From Lethocerus indicus (lineage: Eukaryota > Arthropoda > Insecta > Hemiptera > Belostomatidae): a DNA stretch of 64,000 bases. The notes under the pieces were generated by a model, which did no database searches, was not told the origin of the DNA, and worked only from the letters and a program-made list of their open reading frames with translations. Below are positions 34,801-46,490 of the stretch, one piece after another (positions within the stretch are counted from its first letter, which is position 1; each line of letters opens with the position of its first letter). The translations under genes and the position numbers were made by a program. Where the stretch lies: positions 5,342,585 to 5,406,584 of the forward strand of contig JACDQD010000002.1 in NCBI GenBank assembly GCA_019843655.1, read 5' to 3'.

Positions 34801-34986
34801 GACAACTTACTGACGATATCCAGAACCCAAAAATTGTGTCCATTAGTGATAAATGGGCGAGTTGGGACAGAAAATTGCTATGGTGATAACAGCATTCTTA
34901 CCACGGTTACCCGTAAAATATCATCACTCGGACGAATTTCTAAATATCCTCCTCTATCTGGAAGAAATGAGTGGAACTTCGGACCG
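31869..34986. other. Region without recognised genes
   Basis: Contains a CTAC tetranucleotide repeat (32200-32227). Otherwise it is AT-rich DNA with short unsupported frames. Confidence 0.4.
32200..32227. repeat. CTAC tetranucleotide repeat
   Basis: About seven CTAC units. Confidence 0.92.
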
Positions 34987-34987
34987 A

Positions 34988-35835
34988 GTTCGTTTAGTGC
35001 ACTTGGACCGATAAACTAGCGCCCGCCCCCTGAGGGTGGTGCGGAAATGTACTTAACTAAAGTTCGTTTGGTGCGCTTGCACCGATAAACTAGCGCCCCC
35101 TGAGGGTGGTGCGGAAATGTACTTAACTAAAGTTCGTTTGGTGCGCTTGCACCGATAAACTAGCGCCCCTGAGGGTGGTGCGGAAATGTACTAACTAAAG
35201 TTCGTTTGGTGCGCTTGCACCGATAAACTAGCGCCCCTGAGGGTGGTGCGGAAATGTATAACTAAAAGTTCGTTTGGTGCGCTTGCACCGATAAACTAGC
35301 GCCCCCTGAGGGTGGTGCGGAAATGTACTTAACTAAAGTTCGTTTGGTGCGCTTGCACCGATAAACTAGCGCCCCCTGAGGGTGGTGCGGAAATGTACTT
35401 AACTAAAGTTCGTTTGGTGCACTTGCACCGATAAACTAGCGCCCCCTGAGGGTGGTGCGGAAATGTACTTAACTAAAGTTCGTTTGGTGCACTTGCACCG
35501 ATAAACTAGCGCCCCCCTGAGGGTGGTGCGGAAATGTACTTAACTAAAGTTCGTTTGCTGCCATGGTAGCGATAAACTAGCGCCCCTGAGGGTGGTGCGG
35601 AAATGTACTTAACTAAAGTTCGATTGGTGCGCTTGCACCGAAAACTAGCGCCCCCTGAGGGTGGTGCGGCAATGTACTTAACTAAAGTTCGTTTGGTGCA
35701 CTTGTACCGATAAACTAGCGCCCCCTGAGGGTGGTGCGGAAATGTACTTAACTAAAGTTCGTTTAGTGCAATTGCACCGATAAACTAGCGCCACCCCTGA
35801 AGGTGGTGCGGAAATGTACTTAACTAAAGTTCGTA
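34988..35835 (-). repeat. Satellite array C, about 12 units
   Basis: Most units carry GCGGAAATG and GCGCTTGCACC, unlike array A. Successive variants occur near 35551 (GCTGCCATGGTAGC), 35621 (CGATTGGTGCGC) and 35670 (GCGGCAATG with CACTTGTACC). The same pairs occur in array D. Confidence 0.97.
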
Positions 35836-36075
35836 TTAACTACAAATATGTATTTAACATTTTCGCCATGAAATACATTGTTTTTTAAAATAACAGTCGA
35901 AATTCTGTAAGCAAATAACAGTCCAATTCCAGTCGATTTTTTTAGTCTACCCTACAGTGCAAAATTAGTTTTGTGTTGTTAGAATACACGGACTTTTTTC
36001 AGTGTACTGTCAGTGGCAGTGACAGTGCAGTGAAGATGCCCAAAAATCATCCAAAGTGCCAAAGTGACTAATACC

Positions 36076-36112
36076 GTTATTGAAGATGGCGAGCTGCCGA
36101 AACAGATCTAGC
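36076..36112 (+). ncRNA. Hammerhead-like motif, degenerate
   Basis: GTTA-TTGAAGA-T-GGC-GAGCT-GCC-GAAA-CAGA-TC-TAGC. The first conserved base of CUGANGA is changed to T and the CCGG palindrome is lost, so this copy is probably inactive. Confidence 0.4.
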
Positions 36113-37405
36113 AAAAGACCAAACCAGCGAGAGGAGACAGAAACAGACGAAATCTACAGTATTTCAATGTAATTCCCGGTCAATTTCTTGAAATAACTGA
36201 ACCCCCGTTCAATTCAAATCTGTTAGCTGTTAGCTCAAACGGATACTGTGACGGTGCCGCCAACCGAGGACGGATTAATTAGACCATTACACAACTCATG
36301 CACCAAACTCCCCCCTATATTCCTCCCCCCTCTCTATATCTCTCTCTCCCCCAAATCCCCACCCCCTGTGCCGCAGACACTTAACGTTGTTTATTACAGT
36401 CAGGTTATCAAATGGATTTATTATGTAGGGCCCAATAAAAATATCAACCCGATGATTGAGAGCGTCGTATAATACGAATATATTTGTGGAAAATACATAT
36501 AGATAACAGTTTACGGTGTGCCGCGCTCAAATTGAATGTCATTTAGAACAAGTTCAATTTAGAATTGTTAAATGTCAGTCCACGAGAGTTTGTAAAAAAT
36601 AGCCCCTTAAATGGAAACGGAGAGATTTTTGTAATTGGAAAACGGAAATTCCTAGGATGTTACGATTTGGTGAGAAGTCAGAGTCGGACTAGGCCTTTGC
36701 CAAGTGGATTGGCGGTGGAACTGTGCCGGCGCTATCGGCACACTGCGGTATATGGTATGTATATCCTGTTCAAACGCCGGGCACAGGGCTGAGCCAAATG
36801 CGCGCGCCTGAACCCTTGTCAGAAGTGCTTGCCAAAGGATGCTTTTGAAAGGCTTGAAAATGGGCATCATCAACCCCGAGACCGGTGGTAGGTGGTTCCG
36901 AAAACGCCCCACGAGGGTCGTATCTCCGACAGAACGGTTGGACTAATATTTAATTTGCATATTTTGTATTTCTACTGTGCTGTTGTCATTCTACTTTGGT
37001 ACGTGATTCTTATTTCAAGTTCCCATAATTTTCATTTTTAAAGTAATCTACGAAGGATAATTCGGTATATCGGGAATCTCGATTACCCCTATTTTCCTCA
37101 TTAAATTACTCCTTTTACAAATTTAAGATCAAATAAAGAACTTTTTGGAAAATATTAGAACAACAAATTTACAGTTGTTGGCATGTCTGAGAGTCCTGTT
37201 CTCAAGACTGCTTGGTTCATTAATCTTTCATTCTGAATTGAATCGTTCCTCATCATCGAGAGTATTCTGTTTATGCTTTTTCTTCGGAAAGTGAAATTTC
37301 AAATAAATCTTCCCCCGGGTCTGAGAACGCCGGGCAGTGGAGCCGGACCGTAATGGCGCCATTTCCCCCGAGATAACCGTAGACCGACCCCTAATATCCC
37401 GGACG

Positions 37406-37479
37406 TTCTCCTCCTCCTCCTCCACCTCCTCCTCCTCCACCACCTCCTCCTCCTCCTCCTCCTACTCCACCACCTCCCA
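37406..37479. repeat. CTC/CAC triplet repeat
   Basis: An imperfect CTC array with CAC interruptions. The - strand frame through it encodes a glutamate- or arginine-rich run depending on frame, with no support as a gene. Confidence 0.9.
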
Positions 37480-38916
37480 CAGGTCAACTTAGAACCCGAT
37501 CGATAACACAACGCTGTATTGAGCCCGATTTTTTTGTGACCCTCCGAAAATCGCAGAACATTGTCAGATTTTGAGGTGTCCAAAAAACCTGAAATTTTCC
37601 GGTTTGCGCTGCCGACGATATTTTTTGTTTGTTTCAAACAGTAAATTTCATAATATATTTTTGCAGGACTCAACAAACTTATTTTAGCTTTTGCCAAGAC
37701 CCTGGAATGAATGGCTACAGCTTCAAAATTTTATCGCTTTTCGTATTATAATATTCTGTTCTAAAGCCAACCCGATTTAATCAAAACGTTTCGCTATATC
37801 CGGGAATAATAATCTGTCAAAATTGGTGAACCACGGTATACATCCCACCCGGGTGGCTGGGGGGGCTTTGGCTTACGGGATACAAAGTTACTTGCCATGC
37901 AAAATTAAGTCAGCGGCAGACAATGTAATACTGACCTCATAATGCAACATATGCGGAATAGTAATCCGCCTATGAAATTCTGCACAACGGTGCTAGCGGA
38001 GCCAGTTATTGCACACGGAATTGGCATTGGAAACTCAGCGGCTAAATCTCGATTCGGGTTACGCCCCGGGTGAGACCGAGATTTATGGCAACCGCGGTCT
38101 GCTGTACACCAAACAGTCCATTTAATATGGGCCGCCATTCACGGCCGAAACTAGTCGAACAATGGGGGCAATGTACGCGAAAATGGGGCATTCAGTTCCC
38201 CGCGATGCATTAGTATGGAATACGAACCAAATTGCAAACCGCATTAGACACCGCGAATTGGACATTTACGCACTTGTCGGCTAGCGCTGTTTAGAAATCA
38301 TGAAGGTGTCAAACACGCGGCTCATGTCTCAACTAAAACTTTTTCGTACAAGTCAGCAACAAATATCACTTGAACATGAATTAGGTGAAGATACTGCCAT
38401 AATTGGGTGGAATAACTCTTGATAGGCTATTGATAGGCATTGTTATAATCAGAATTTTTTACACCAAACGGCAAATCATCCTAAACCATAGAATGGTAAT
38501 AATATGAAGATGGTGGTAATTTTTCTCCTTTTGCCTTTTTTGTCTTAGTCTACGCCCCATCGTCTTTACTGGTATATGAGGGCCAGAGTTAGATCTTCTC
38601 GGCACGATGGGTTCGCTACTGAGGATAGACGAAACCTCTCCAGTTTGAATTGTACTATATAAATTCTAGAGGTATGTATTAAAAGTTATTGAGTAGTTTC
38701 AGATTTTCATTTCCGTCGGCTTTCTTCATGTCCCCAGATGGGGGACACGCCTTCAGTGAAACCAATCTGTGGACCACACATCATCCCCAATCGCGAAAGC
38801 AGATAATCAAGTTTACAACCAATTTTCATTGCTACGTCTTAAGATATACTTAATTAATTCTGGTTATAAATCGAATTGAAATTGTCGACAGTTTGGCCGT
38901 CTCGAGGGCGCTCACT

Positions 38917-39010
38917 CTCAGTCAGTGACTCTCCCTTTCTTTCGGTCTCGTCGCGACGCGCACGCACACCAGCGCAGAGGGACGCACGCGCGGCACGCAC
39001 ACCCGGACAG
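38917..39010 (+). promoter_or_regulatory. CpG-dense segment with an initiator-like sequence
   Basis: CTCAGTCAGTG at about 38917 contains TCAGT, the insect initiator core. About 20 bases on there is a stretch with some fifteen CpGs in about 70 bases (GTCGCGACGCGCACGCAC and similar). This may be an orphan promoter. No coding exon with an ATG is evident just downstream. Confidence 0.3.
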
Positions 39011-39307
39011 GCCCTGTAATTGAAAATCGATTTAAACTGGAGGGGAGGCCGAACTGTGCCCCCAAACTACGCCCAAATACAAACATTTGTTAATTCTCCG
39101 ACAAGTGGCAAAGACGTAGTTTCAAATCTAGAAAGCAAACTGGAATATATAACAAACCGTATAAATAACAAGATAAATCTAAGGACAAAAGTTACTTTTA
39201 TTCGGGGAATAATTTTGAAATTTGGTTTGTAACATTCATTGTAGTTTGAAATACGAAAAGTCGATTTCACAGTTCTTAATTCTTCTTTAAAAGTAAGTAT
39301 AAATAGG

Positions 39308-39532
39308 CCGTAGATTTCGTGTGTTTCTGTCTCCTCTCGCTAGTTTGGTCGTTTGCTAGACAGGTTTCGGCTGCTCGTCATCTTCAGTAGCGGTGTTAGT
39401 CATTTTTGGCAGTTTGGATGTTTTTTTGGCGTCCTCACCGCACTGTCACTGTCACTTGTACTGTGGTGGTTGTCTGTTTGTCCTGTGTATATATGCTTCT
39501 GGAGACAGAAACACACGAAATCTACGGTATTC
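39308..39532 (-). mobile_element. Satellite-element 3' module with inverted termini
   Basis: Most of this copy is the 3' module in - orientation, with terminus, hammerhead-like motif (39355-39391), small hairpin and GTGACAGTGACAGTG segment. At 39501-39532 it ends in a + oriented copy of the same terminus (GGAGACAGAAACACACGAAA onward). The result is a 225-bp unit with about 27-bp terminal inverted repeats. It may have formed by head-to-head joining during insertion. Confidence 0.7.
39355..39391 (-). ncRNA. Hammerhead-like motif, - strand copy
   Basis: On the - strand: GCTA-CTGAAGA-TGACGAGCAGCC-GAAA-CCTG-TC-TAGC. Both conserved boxes and the stem I pairing GCTA/TAGC are kept, but stem II has a mismatch (GAC against GCC). 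Confidence 0.45.
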
Positions 39533-41997
39533 CAACCCCTCGCAGACCACAAAATAGGTATGTTAAAACTAATATAAATCGAGTCTAATTCCGGTTGGAC
39601 TTTGGTTTATTGTGGATTTCAAAGAAACTAGTCGTAAAAACTGAAACATATCTGAAAAGATAAACACGGGTATTCTATTCCTGGAAGACAAAATAAAGGT
39701 TGTATACTGCAATAGCTACAGTCCCGATGTATGCGGAATACACGTTATATTGCATGTTGGGGGGAAATTCGTGGAGTTTTGCATGCTACAAAAGTTTTGC
39801 CACCGGTGTAACCTAATGGGCTCCAGTTTATTCTCAGCGCCGGCCCTATTCATCATCCAAAAACACGGCCAGTTTCAATTAATTTGTCGCAATTTATGAC
39901 GTTAAACGCGTCTGAAATGGCGCAATAAATCCCTTTCACTTATAGGTTTCGCGCGTCGCCGATAATTTCAAAGATGTATTACGAATCAAGTTAAATTTCA
40001 AGCACATAAAATTCAATTAACATGTCGTTTAGCGAGCAATATACATATATGACGTCCGAGGAACACTTAAATTTCTTCTTCTTTCCACGAAACAACACCG
40101 AGCATACTGTTACCGTAATAAGTAACTGTTACTATCGCAAACAGATCAATCTATTGCTGAACAGATTTCTACTTGATATTCGAAGACATCAGCGCAAATT
40201 TCATAAATCCGTAGGAATCTATACTAATTCCAATAAGTATTTTGTTTTACTGTTACAACATACTCAGATATATAATTCAATAATATACGCTGGCAATAAA
40301 GCTGGCATTCTACAAGTATCATGGAGGACTCGAAGCGCTGAATACTCATTCCTCATATCCCAGGGGCCGGACCAAGAACTGGGTTTTCCTGACATGTTAG
40401 TTGGTGAAATAGAGCGCCAGTGGACTTCCTTTCTTATCTCGTGATAAGAAACTCTGGTCTATCTTATCCTGGGCCTATACCAGTGGAACAGACGACTTCT
40501 ACCGGGCCCATCCACACACTTACACTCGGGATAATGCAGTGTGCAAGTGTCGAACGTGCTCTGCAGCTGCTCTTTTTAAAACTGGGACGTTTTGAACTCA
40601 GCAAAACTGACTCAGAACGATAGTCGGAATGGATGTGTCCGAAAAACGCTTACGAGGCAAGAGTGAAATCGAAGCGTTATCTTAAACAAATTTTTTGCGC
40701 CGATTAGAAAATAATAATTCTCTATTATTATTTGCTGGGATTAAAATTGGATTGGGGACACAATATATATGAACTGGGCGGTAGATTTGTGAATATCTTC
40801 ATTAGTGACGTAGATTTTGTCCTATGTTATATAGATCAATTTCGGTTTCTCGCCAGTTTGTAGCATTCCATTTGTAATATCGTGAGGTACTTACACAGGG
40901 CACAGCACTTTTACTCTATGAACATGAAGCTACCCGAATTGCGGAATTTATATCACATTTTCTCTCGTCTTTGATCTTTTATTCTTGTTTCGGTTTTAGC
41001 CAATTAATCCAACCGGCGAATACCATTGCAGGCACGACGCATACCTAAACGCTTCATTTGCTGAAGCGATGCACAGGTGCAAATCGGAAAGGATGATGTC
41101 AGAGCACAGTTTGTTTTTAATTCACAACAGGCGTTGTGTGCCACAAAAGGCATAATCACTACGGGAGAATAAGTTTTCATTAAAGTTCAAAGACATACCA
41201 CGGCATCGATACGGACTGAGGCCGGGTAATAAATCAGAAAACGGCCGCAATTTACAACTGTTCCGCGTTTCTAAATGTCGTGAGAGGCGCCGATAAGGTT
41301 CACGAAACTTTGTATTTTCATGAAACCATTTCTAAATATATTATATCTCTGACATGCAGAGTGAGTGAGAAAGAGAGAGAGAGAGAGAATGAGAGAAAGG
41401 GAGAGTTATACAGGAATTAATAGTTTACCGCAATGCATTACTTCGCCCCACCCACTGCGCCATTTTTAACACTTTCCCCTCCAATCGATTCTCAAATGAG
41501 CACTGGAGCTGGTTCCGTATATTTGACTCGTGTTCGCGAGACTACACGAAATGAAAATTGAACGATATTAAGTAGTATTCGAAACATTTTAAAATTGTTA
41601 ATATATTTCATTTTCAACGGGAAGCTTGTATGTGTTGTGCAAACAAATTGTGACATCGTGGTCAGATAATGGCGTTGAGCGAAAAAAAACGATAATTTAT
41701 TTAAATGAATGTTGACACATTGACATTAATGATGGCCAAATATTTATTTAATAAACTCTTTCAATCGTTATCTCTATCGAATTGAATCAACGTGTCCACA
41801 CGATCAAAGGATTATCCAAACCTGTTTTCTCGACTACCGCCATAAAATAGTTCCAAATAAAGTTAAATAACGTAAAAACAGTTCAAACTGTGCATCCAAG
41901 TGCCTCACTATCAATTTAGCATAGGACCATGTCAGCTGTATTTCTTTTAAATTTCACTTTGATCACTGGTATTATAATATTATAAGCTAGACAACAC
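39533..41997. other. Region without recognised genes
   Basis: Includes an open frame of 140 codons (40022-40444, +) with an ATG but no recognised domain and no splice or promoter support, and a GA microsatellite (41358-41406). Confidence 0.4.
41358..41406. repeat. GA microsatellite
   Basis: GA repeats with a few AA and TGA interruptions. Confidence 0.88.
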
Positions 41998-42110
41998 CCC
42001 TTACTGCCACTACCGAATCGACCAGGGTTCGAATCCCGGTGGCGGATAGAATTTTCCTCCACTTATAAATTTCATGACTGACTCTCTGACGTATGGTTTG
42101 TGTCACGGTA
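41998..42110 (+). mobile_element. tRNA-related SINE-like fragment
   Basis: GGTTCGAATCCCGGTGGCGGA matches a tRNA T-arm (RNA polymerase III B box) and 3' acceptor strand. It runs into AGAATTTTCCTCCACTTATA, the kind of sequence that follows the tRNA part of many SINEs. A clear A box and anticodon arm are missing, so it is not an intact tRNA gene. Confidence 0.5.
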
Positions 42111-43663
42111 CGAGGCCGGCATTAGACACAACCATTATATCGACACCTTACGGATGTAATGTATCTGCTTTGAATTATCAATTAGGAGTTTCGTGATTGA
42201 TAAGGACCTTCGGAGGTACGCAGGAATCCGGTCTCAGATTTGGAAGGTCAATCGTCCAACAAATCTGTTAATTGGCTGAAACCGATTGCACTTATTTCAG
42301 TATCAGTAACAAATATTTACGTGAAACGATTACTGGGTGGATGCAAATAATCTAACGTAGCAGTAGTTTTGTGAATCGCAGTAACCATTACTCAAATATG
42401 TCAATAAATTATATACATCAAATACACACAGAGAAATGTCTAAACCCCAAATCTTATTTATTGTCGATAATACCGGAGAATGAATCGGAACTTCTGACAA
42501 TATCTCCGACTGGCCGCAGTTAGCATTATTCGTCCATTATTTTGAATCGTTAGAAAATAAAAGTAGGGAAGTAAACAACATCGGTAAATAAAAAGGTAAG
42601 GGAGAGACAAGTCTGGGCTTGCGGTGAACACAATTTCGTGCCCATCTTTGTGTAACACGTAGGCCCCGCCATTATCTTTAATAAATAGGACACCGGGATG
42701 GGGCTCGGTTGACACGCACCATTAGCACGGTTAACGACGGCCTATACAGAATATCCATTGAACGTCCATTGAAAGACAGATCACACCTATCCCGAACTAC
42801 TAGGACCTTAAATATAGTTTAAGGTTTTATTTTATACAAAAAAATCCCTAAAACGGTAGAGGACAAATTAATAAAAAATAAATTGAAACCCGAGGCGGCC
42901 TATTGGCGTTATGTGGGTCTGTAAAAATGAGCGAAAAACATGTGAATTGGAACGACGGTCGTAGTTGAAAATATTGCAGTTTACGAAACCACGCTTAAAA
43001 TAACGTCTCCATCCCATGTAGAATATAATTGGACCGCCCTTAGCATGATTCAGACAGCGAAATTAGCGCTACCGAATGAAGTATTATCCGTGCATTCCAA
43101 ATAACTGAGGACATTCAACGCCGAATTGAAACGCGGTACAATACAATATCTGACAATGCCTAACACACTGAATAAAACAAAGCGCGTTTAACGAATTTTA
43201 AAAACATGAACGCGACAATCTTATTATGCGATCGATAAATTCTATTGTCGAACGGCGCCAGTGATATATGAACTGAACCAGTTCGAACAATGACTAAGGC
43301 CGGGGGAACGAGACTTTGTCTCAACGGACAATTACCTCCTCTTCACGGCCCCAGAACTAGGGGTGAACAGTTTTCAAAAGAAGTTCCGACCAAGTTATGT
43401 AGATGGGAGAATCCGGCCAGTTACCATTGTACCACCGATTTATCCCCATATATCTTCGGCCGGCTTCATCCCCCGTTGAGTTTCTTTAGGCTTTGGGCGA
43501 GTCTCAACTTCTTGACAATGAAATATGGCCGAGTTTTCCGGGCTAAGTTCCTCCCAGTTACCAAACTTCCTTAAAATGGGCGAAGGGTCCCCGCCATTGT
43601 TAAGGTCCAAAACTGACGACAAATCCACTTCGGATAACCACAGAGGGATAATTTATCAGTTTA
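42111..43663. other. No feature seen
   Basis: Unremarkable AT-rich DNA with short unsupported open frames. Confidence 0.4.
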
Positions 43664-43719
43664 ACCTCAGGGGGCGCTAGTTTATCGGTGCAAGTGGACT
43701 CAAGGAACGATTTTTGTGA

Positions 43720-44347
43720 AACTAGCGCTCCCCTGAGTGTGGTGTGGAAATGTACTTAACTAAAGTTCGTTTGGTGCACTTGCACCGATAAACTAGCGCC
43801 CCTTGAGGGTGGTGCGGAAATGTACTTAACTAAAGTTCGTTGGGTACACTTGCACCGATAAACTAGCGCTCCCCTGAGGATGGTGCGGAAATGTACTTAA
43901 CTAAAGTTCGTTGGGTACACTTGCACCGATAAACTAGCGCCCCCTGAGGATGGTGCGGAAATGTACTTAACTAAAGTTCGTTGGGTACACTTGCACCGAT
44001 AAACTAGCGCCCCTTGAGGGTGGTGCGGAAATGTACTTAACTAAAGTTCGTTGGGTACACTTGCACCGATAAACTAGCGCCCTCTGAGAGTGGTGCGGAA
44101 ATGTACTTAACTAAAGTTCGATTGGTGCGCTTGCACCGACAACTAGCGCCCCTTGAGGGTGGTGCGGCAATGTACTTAACTAAAGTTCGTTTGCTGCACT
44201 TGTACCGATAAACTAGCGCCCCTGAGGGTGGTGCGGAAATGTACTTAACTAAAGTTCGTTTGCTGCCATGGTAGCGATAAACTAGCGCCCCCTAAGGGTG
44301 GTGCGGAAATGTACTTAACTAAAGTTCGATTGGTGCGCTTGCACCGA
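43720..44347 (-). repeat. Satellite array D, about 9-10 units, inverted relative to its element
   Basis: Several successive units share TTGGGTACACTTGCACC, a variant special to this array. Units near 44126, 44166, 44261 and 44323 carry the variants also seen in array C. Confidence 0.96.
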
Positions 44348-44681
44348 TTAACTAGATTACTAAAAATAAATTTTTTTCAATAAATTTTGGATCAATAGGA
44401 AAACCTTTATGATCGTAAATACACAATACCAGATAGGTTTCCTGTCGTATATTTGGAAGTCAGAACCTAATAGTTGTGACCAGTTGTGTGATCAAATACA
44501 TATTTGTCCGATAATCCGACAAAGACTTAAACAGATTAACAAAATCCCTCCCTACCAAAATAAGACAAACAACATTCCCCAAAAACACAATAACAAGACA
44601 CATATACGCACGACAAACAGACAACGACCACAGTGACAGTTCAGTGAGGAAGCGTAAAAAACATCCAAAGTGACTAACACC

Positions 44682-44718
44682 GCTACTGAAGATGGCGGGC
44701 AGCCGAAACCGGTCTAGC
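44682..44718 (+). ncRNA. Hammerhead-like motif
   Basis: Identical in its conserved parts to the copy at 17774: GCTA, CTGAAGA, T, GGC-GGGCA-GCC, GAAA, CCGG, TC, TAGC. The upstream small hairpin is partly changed (AGGAAGCG for GGATGCC). Confidence 0.5.
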
Positions 44719-44745
44719 AAAAGACCAAACCGGCAAGAGGAGATA

Positions 44746-46399
44746 AAAATACTCATTGTGCGTCCGCAGAGTAAAACTGCAGTGACAGGCTGCACAACAA
44801 ATGTACAAATACAAAAAATCGGTCGAATGGAGTCAAAATATAAATTCGGTCGCGTATCCGATTTTCTGGCAGTTTCAAAATACACGGATTGGAGAAAAAC
44901 AACAACAAACGGCAGAGAGCTCGTTTCAACATCGGTGATTCCTATTTTCGGCCGCTAAACAAGGCCAGTCCGACCAGATAATAGAACAGACTCTATTAAG
45001 AAAACATTTTGACGACATTGATATTCCCAATGTTTCCTATCGGATAATACTGTATCACCTAAACTTCCACGAAATGTAGGAAACAACACAAGTAAAAAAC
45101 TACGCGAAGAAATTACGTTCTTAATACAAAATATATGCAGAAAAGAGTAAAAAATGGATGTAGTATATAGTTTGTAAGAAAATTGAACTATAATTAGAAG
45201 AACTACACATAGGTAGTAGGTGCCCTATATTAAATAATAATAATAAATAATAGTAAAAAGATAGATATTCCTAAACATTATTTCATGTTTATTGTTTTCC
45301 TGTCTCGTAAACGATAGAATCGAGTAAAGAACAATTGGATAATTGAGAAACAACCACGTTAGAAGCCTTGTCACTGCAAGTTACTTTAATTGGATGAAAA
45401 TTTAGCTTCATTAACTAGCACTAGTAATGTAAGTCCCGGTTGATGGACTAGTAGGTCTTCTTGTCTTTTATTTATCGGTCTAATCTTCCAGCGTTCGTAA
45501 GAGCCACACTGCGTAAGTAACACAAAAGACAATTTAGAGAGTCATTCTACCCGCGTAACGACCTCCAGCCGCCATACAATAGATAATTAATATGGGAACA
45601 AAAAATATGGTCAATTAATATGGTCTTCAAAATTGAAGAACCACGATTTACGTTATCGGGTAAATTGGACGTAAATTAAAATAGAGGAGGGGGCCTTGTC
45701 TCTATCCGATTGTTCTTAAGGCGCTTACTCGGCGATTTAGTTTTGATAAAGAAGAAGACTAAACGATTCGAACATTTGGAATCTGTGATCAAATGAGAAG
45801 AAATCTTGAAGCCGCTATAGGAGCTCACATAAAATAAATAAGTAATAGTAATTGTGATGAGGTCGCATAGAAGTCTTAGTGCGTTTTGTATACCAATGCA
45901 ACAAGGCATTTTAACCTCGTTCTTATGATCCTGGCTAACTACTGGGAGAAGATATAGGCCGTGTTGACTGGGGAAAATTTATTTGTAAATTAAATAAGAA
46001 TTTTACTATCGATAGAATGTTGTAATGTAAAATGAAAGCGGTCGTAGGGGAAGGAGGAGTGTGGTCTGGAAGGACCGGAAATTGTAGTTTACAGAGCCAG
46101 GAGGGTCCTTCAGGACCAGCAGTCGGACAGCAAAAAAAACTCCTGCATTATTCAGTTGGCCGACCCAACGGAGCCTCCACTCCTCCTGCATCCTCACTCG
46201 GTGTTCGTCCTCAGCTCAAAAGCATAATTTCAAATATCCTCAGAAAACGGGAAACGTGTTCGCCAATAATGTACAACTCCAGCGACCGCATAATCCGGCT
46301 GTCTTTCCTTGTTTATTAACTTTAGGAAAATACCAGTCTTACAGTAGGCACCCTATACGTATGCGATTTTTGTAGCGATGTCTCCGAAGGATTTAGTTA
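44746..46399. other. No feature seen
   Basis: A short AAT-rich run near 45235; otherwise nothing recognised. Confidence 0.4.
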
Positions 46400-46490
46400 A
46401 AGTGTGCTAGTGCTAACGCAATCGTTGAAAGGCGAAAATGGTCCAGGTTTAGTAAAAGACCATCGAACTCAAGAGGAAGTGGAAAATCGC
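46400..46490 (+). mobile_element. Very diverged relic of the satellite-element 3' module
   Basis: AAAGTGTGCTAGTGCTAACG, GGCGAAAATGG, GGTTTAGTAAAAGACC and AAGAGGAAGTGG match, in order, the family's segment around and after the hammerhead-like motif. Homology is suggested by collinearity and is not certain. Confidence 0.35.

Larger units (their letters stand above)
34987..36162. mobile_element. Satellite-bearing element, copy C, with inverted 5' part
   Basis: The left part (34987-35995) is in - orientation: array, then 5' module ending at the family 5' end (reverse of AAGTCCGTGTATTCTAAC). It joins directly, at about 35996-36001, a + oriented 3' module (36001-36162) with the GTGACAGTGCAGTG segment, the small hairpin, the hammerhead-like motif and the terminus CGAAATCTAC. 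This inverted-5' arrangement is the known outcome of twin priming in target-primed reverse transcription. Confidence 0.8.
36163..39307. other. Region without recognised genes; possible CpG-rich promoter at its end
   Basis: A CTC/CTCCAC triplet repeat lies at 37406-37479. An acceptor-like ATATATTTTTGCAG ends near 37666 but no donor follows. A dense CpG cluster at 38940-39010 is listed separately. No gene is supported. Confidence 0.4.
43664..44745 (+). mobile_element. Satellite-bearing element, copy D, with inverted array
   Basis: The spacer and 3' module (44348-44745) are in + orientation and include the hammerhead-like motif (44682-44718). The terminal GAGAGGAGACAG segment is diverged and the end after it is lost. 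The array to its left is inverted relative to the 3' module, except for one partial unit at 43664-43700 that keeps the expected orientation. The 5' module is missing. Confidence 0.8.

Noticed and set aside
39020..39232. 70-codon frame just after the CpG cluster
   Set aside because: It begins with TTG, has no ATG in a suitable place, and no splice signals; the peptide is unrecognised.
40022..40444. 140-codon ATG frame on the + strand
   Set aside because: No recognised domain, splice sites or promoter, and codon use looks random. It is the longest non-repetitive frame outside profilin but a length expected by chance in 64 kb.
41998..42060. Functional tRNA gene
   Set aside because: Only the T-arm and part of the acceptor are present; D-arm, anticodon arm and A box are missing.
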